The notes under the pieces are model-generated. The model had not been told where the DNA came from, made no database searches, and worked only from the letters and a program-made list of their open reading frames with translations. Below are positions 60,982 to 64,000 of a stretch of 64,000 bases of DNA, in pieces; position 1 is the stretch's first letter, and every line of letters starts with the position of its first letter. The stretch is from Lachnospiraceae bacterium (GTDB lineage Bacteria; Bacillota; Clostridia; Lachnospirales; Lachnospiraceae). The translations under genes were made by a program, and so were the position numbers. The stretch is from positions 22,312-86,311 of the forward strand of contig JAAWBT010000028.1 of NCBI GenBank assembly GCA_022792835.1. Direction: 5' to 3'.

Positions 60982-61046
60982 AATATTTTTTATTTAACAA
61001 TTTATCAGTTTTATATATATAAACTATATGGCGTTTTATTCCTCTC

Positions 61047-63944
61047 CTATTCTGCCTTCGGATCTTTGTTCCGCCAGCGAAGACCGCTGCTCTCCAGTTC
61101 CTCCAGGGCCTCTTGCAAAAATCTCGCCTCTCGCTCCGCTTCGCCCTCCCCTACTTCTCCGACAACAGAAGCACAGCCCCCCTCCTCTCCGGCAGCATCG
61201 GCAGAAGAAAACTCTTCATCCAAAAACCCCAGATCATCCTCCGTCTCCCCAGAAGCATTTTCCGAAATCCCGTTCCCGGCAGCATCCTCCTCTGGCTCAA
61301 AGACCCCGTCCATTTCCTCTTCAAAGTCTTCTCCCAGGGTCTCTTCCGGCTCCTCTTCCGCCAGTTCAAGCTGCACTGTCACCTGAAACAGATCGCCGTT
61401 TAAATAAATTTCAAAGGCGCCGCCCTGAATCTCGGTCAGACTTTTGGCAATGGAAAGCCCCAGGCCGCTCCCCTCTGTCGTCCGGGAAGTATCCCCTCTG
61501 GTAAACCGTTCCGTCAGTTCTTCCGGTGTAATATTAAGCTGTGATTCAGAAATATTCTTCATCATAAAAGTGGCGTAATCATCCACTTCCACCACACTGA
61601 TATAAACTCTGGTCCCCGGCATGGCATATTTCTTCGTATTCTGGAATAAATTTTCCAGGATCCTCCACACCCGCCTTCCGTCCGCAATCACATGAAGGGA
61701 GTATTCCGGGAAAGATGTCACAGGAGTCAGGCCCCTCTCCTGAAACTTTTCTGAAAATTCTCCGCAGGCCTGCTTCACCAGCTCTACAAAATTGATCCGT
61801 TCCAGCTGCAGATTGATATTGCCAGAACTGGCCCTGGATGCCTCCACCAGATCTTCCGTCAGATTCTTAAGCCGCTGGGATTTCTGATCCAAAACCTCCA
61901 GATACCGTTTCAGCGTCTCATCCTCTATATTCTCCCGCTTCATCAGATCCACATAGTTAATAATAGAAGTAAGAGGCGTTTTGATATCATGGGACACATT
62001 TGTGATCAGATCTGCTTTCATCCTCTCACTCTTTACAGCCGTGTCCACCGCATCCTGAAATCCGGCGCCGATATTATTGACTGCCTCCACCAGCCGCTTG
62101 TCGTCAGCGAGCATCCCCTCGTCGCTGATCACATATTCCAGATCCCCTCCGGAAATCCGTTCCACACCTTCCAGAATCCGCCTCCGGCTGATAACTGCCC
62201 ACAAAATCAGTCCCGCCGCTGCCACCTGTACGCCCACGAAGACGATAATACCTGTCACATAGAAGAAAAATGATCCCCAAAAACGGTTGATAGTGATAAA
62301 CATACATAGAGGGATCGTAATCACCCAATACACAATAATCACTGCTGCCGTTTTCCCGCTGGTGGGCCAGTTGCGGATCAAAGCTCTTCCCCATTTTCTG
62401 ATGACAGCACACATTTTCCTTAAAAGGCTGTTTTTCCACACGATCCCAGCCTTCAGCCGTTTTACCAGGCTAAAAAATCCAATCAGTCCGATGATGACAG
62501 AAATTGCCACAGACACAATCTGCATCACTGTGTAAATGTGCCGCGAAGTAAAAAAGCTTTTGGCAAAAATCCCTGCCAGCCAGCCGCACAGAGAGACAAA
62601 AATTATAATCCCCCCTATGATCAGAAAAGCGGCCGGTTCTGTGGGCCATCGGTCAAATTTATCCAGGCAGATTTCCTCATGCCCCTCTCTGTGCCCCACC
62701 GAAGCCATCAGATAAATGAAAAACAGAATACTTCCTACCATTCCGATGACAATAGCAAACAGGGATAGAAGGAGCACCGGCCGGCACCGGGCAAATCCCT
62801 CTGCCATCAGCTTATAATCATCCGCCACCAAGTACCTGGTATCCAGCCCAATCGTGAAAGAGGCTCCAGAATGGACCCCCACCAGCGACGAAGCCAGGTA
62901 ATCCAGGTTCCACAGATTCAGATCTGTCTTAGTAAAATTACTCTTGATAATATGAGTGTCATTGTCATAAGAAATATATTTTTCAAAATTACTGATCTCA
63001 TCCGCATTGGTCTCATCGTTGGTCTGCCTGAGGAGAGAGCTCTCTTCATAGATCAGATAACGCAGATTCGTTTTCTCCGTATCGAACCGGTTCGCCAGCT
63101 CATAATATCGGTTTAAAAGGTCTATCCCCCGTTCATACAAATCCGCCAGGGCGATTTCCTCATACTGAACCTCTTTCTGCTGCAGGAAATCATAGGTCAC
63201 CAGACAGGTCTGCCCCGGATAAATGGAAATCTCCGCCGTTGTCTTTAAGACCACCGTCATAATCTGCCCGGCTCCTGTCATGTCCAGCCTGTTGACAAGC
63301 ACTAAACGTTCCGCATCCGAAAGCCCGTACCAGTTCTGTTTTGCCGCCCGGATCTCTTCCTCCCCATAACCGATTGCTTCCAGCCTCTCCCCCAGCTCTT
63401 CCTCATACATCTCCAGATTCGCATGGATATAATCGAGAATGGTGCCGCCTTCCATAACATCTGTGCCAGCTGTCCCGAGATCAACGGTCCCATCCGAAAT
63501 CTCCTGTTCCCATTGTTCTGAGTCCGTTTCCACCAACTCCCCACTGTCTGCGGCTTCTTCCTGCTGTACTTCCGCCACGCCCCTCCATGCAGCGCTTTCC
63601 TGCATGATGTTTTCCAGATCCTGGATACACAGATAGTACTGGATGCCGTTGATCTCCACATTATATAAGGCTTTCTTTCTGTTTTCCTCATCAGACTTGG
63701 TAAAAAACTGGGAGAGGGAGGCATAGGCAAAAATATCCTCGGTATCTCGCAGAATCTTCTGTTCCAGGGTCGCCGTATTTTCAAACCGGCCCGTCTGAAT
63801 CAGTTCCTTCTTGCTGTAGAGATAACTCCCGAAATTATTGACATAATAAAGGCCCGCCCCTCCGGCCACCGTTATACACATAAACAGGACAAAAAGCAAG
63901 ACTGCTCCCAGTTTCTTTTTCTGCGTATATCTGCGCACCTTCAT
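61047..63944 (-). CDS. Sensor histidine kinase with multi-span membrane domain and acidic C-terminal tail
   Basis: A 965-residue kinase. TM1 at about 12-34 and an extracytoplasmic region to about 385 are followed by five more membrane segments (about 388-414, 438-460, 472-496, 532-552, 560-585) and a HAMP-like linker. HisKA has His652 (NVSHDIKTPLTS), and the ATPase has N-box LENLFQNTKKYA and GLGLSIAKSL. After about residue 860 comes a very acidic, low-complexity tail of about 100 residues not usual in kinases. GGAGGGCCTGCC precedes ATG. It follows an OmpR-type regulator by 17 bases. Confidence 0.95.
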   Translation of the reverse strand: MKVRRYTQKKKLGAVLLFVLFMCITVAGGAGLYYVNNFGSYLYSKKELIQTGRFENTATLEQKILRDTEDIFAYASLSQFFTKSDEENRKKALYNVEINGIQYYLCIQDLENIMQESAAWRGVAEVQQEEAADSGELVETDSEQWEQEISDGTVDLGTAGTDVMEGGTILDYIHANLEMYEEELGERLEAIGYGEEEIRAAKQNWYGLSDAERLVLVNRLDMTGAGQIMTVVLKTTAEISIYPGQTCLVTYDFLQQKEVQYEEIALADLYERGIDLLNRYYELANRFDTEKTNLRYLIYEESSLLRQTNDETNADEISNFEKYISYDNDTHIIKSNFTKTDLNLWNLDYLASSLVGVHSGASFTIGLDTRYLVADDYKLMAEGFARCRPVLLLSLFAIVIGMVGSILFFIYLMASVGHREGHEEICLDKFDRWPTEPAAFLIIGGIIIFVSLCGWLAGIFAKSFFTSRHIYTVMQIVSVAISVIIGLIGFFSLVKRLKAGIVWKNSLLRKMCAVIRKWGRALIRNWPTSGKTAAVIIVYWVITIPLCMFITINRFWGSFFFYVTGIIVFVGVQVAAAGLILWAVISRRRILEGVERISGGDLEYVISDEGMLADDKRLVEAVNNIGAGFQDAVDTAVKSERMKADLITNVSHDIKTPLTSIINYVDLMKRENIEDETLKRYLEVLDQKSQRLKNLTEDLVEASRASSGNINLQLERINFVELVKQACGEFSEKFQERGLTPVTSFPEYSLHVIADGRRVWRILENLFQNTKKYAMPGTRVYISVVEVDDYATFMMKNISESQLNITPEELTERFTRGDTSRTTEGSGLGLSIAKSLTEIQGGAFEIYLNGDLFQVTVQLELAEEEPEETLGEDFEEEMDGVFEPEEDAAGNGISENASGETEDDLGFLDEEFSSADAAGEEGGCASVVGEVGEGEAEREARFLQEALEELESSGLRWRNKDPKAE

Positions 63945-63961
63945 GGCAGGCCCTCCGTTTT

Positions 63962-64000
63962 TTAAAGCTTTTCTACCTTATAGCCCACGCCCCAGACCAC
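63962..64000 (-). CDS. Response regulator, C-terminal end (cut by window edge)
   Basis: Only 12 residues are in the window: VVWGVGYKVEKL and a stop. This is the standard end of the winged helix of OmpR/PhoB-type regulators (TVWGVGYK). Its gene runs beyond base 64000. With the kinase it forms a two-component pair. Confidence 0.8.
   Translation of the reverse strand: MVWGVGYKVEKL

Larger units (their letters stand above)
60892..61039. repeat. 11-bp inverted repeat flanking the surface-protein promoter (candidate invertible segment)
   Basis: ATAAAACGCCA (60892-60902) and TGGCGTTTTAT (61029-61039) are perfect inverted copies. The 126 bases between hold the promoter and operator-like repeats. 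Size and position suit a site-specific invertible promoter. No recombinase gene is nearby. Confidence 0.45.

Overview
The window looks like chromosomal DNA of an endospore-forming, low-to-mid G+C Clostridia, most likely a Lachnospiraceae relative. The grounds are strong AAGGAGG-type ribosome sites, sporulation genes (spoIIE, spoVT, yabP, yabQ), Spo0A-type promoter boxes, a tryptophan T-box, and the gene order pth-mfd-spoVT-mazG-rqcP-yabP-yabQ-divIC-spoIIE-tilS-hpt-ftsH known from Bacillus and Clostridia. I see no rRNA, tRNA, CRISPR array, insertion sequence or prophage.

Layout. 1-4.8 kb: an ABC importer operon (binding lipoprotein, ATPase, permease cut by the left edge) with an enolase-superfamily enzyme inside it, divergent from a GntR/UTRA regulator. 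4.9-7.7 kb: nicotinate phosphoribosyltransferase, a PlsC-type acyltransferase and the niacin repressor NiaR. 7.8-11.7 kb: a FAD/Rieske oxidoreductase and a GH13 neopullulanase-type enzyme. 11.8-14.4 kb: a chemoreceptor coupled to an FMN-binding lipoprotein. 14.5-39 kb: the conserved housekeeping/sporulation block on the minus strand, running trkA-trkH-pth-mfd-PrsA-like foldase-(kinase, GH13, GNAT)-(AT-rich two-gene islet)-spoVT-mazG-hup-rqcP-yabP-yabQ-divIC-spoIIE-(GntR)-tilS-hpt-ftsH. 39-41.6 kb: a GNAT acetyltransferase and a Trp T-box controlling an orphan TrpB2. 41.6-46 kb: metG, DUF4867, tatD and rsmA. 46-51.8 kb: a Liv-type branched-chain amino acid importer with an aldo/keto reductase at its end. 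52-57 kb: an XRE regulator, a DUF885 lipoprotein, a PH-like/EF-hand-loop protein and an aconitase-family hydratase. 57.3-64 kb: a large surface protein, a sensor kinase and the tail of its response regulator.

The two places most worth attention are accessory. The first is an AT-rich islet at about 24.1-27.4 kb, dropped between foldase/GNAT and spoVT. It encodes a small HEPN-like protein translationally coupled to a large protein that joins a MinD/ParA-like ATPase carrying KGGVGRT (Arg in place of the P-loop Lys) to a second P-loop ATPase. This layout is typical of conflict or defence cassettes, but the function is not known from sequence. The second is the promoter of the 1154-residue surface protein. 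It has a TTGACA-17-TATTAT promoter, two perfect tandem 11-bp repeats next to the -35, and a leader terminator. An 11-bp inverted repeat flanks the promoter segment, which suggests two-component control and possibly phase variation.

Other regulatory detail includes a spoIIE promoter with Spo0A boxes and the unusual 21-bp spacer, long same-strand overlap of yabQ with divIC, a GntR gene with its own promoter inserted between spoIIE and tilS, and tandem leader structures upstream of the GH13 gene.
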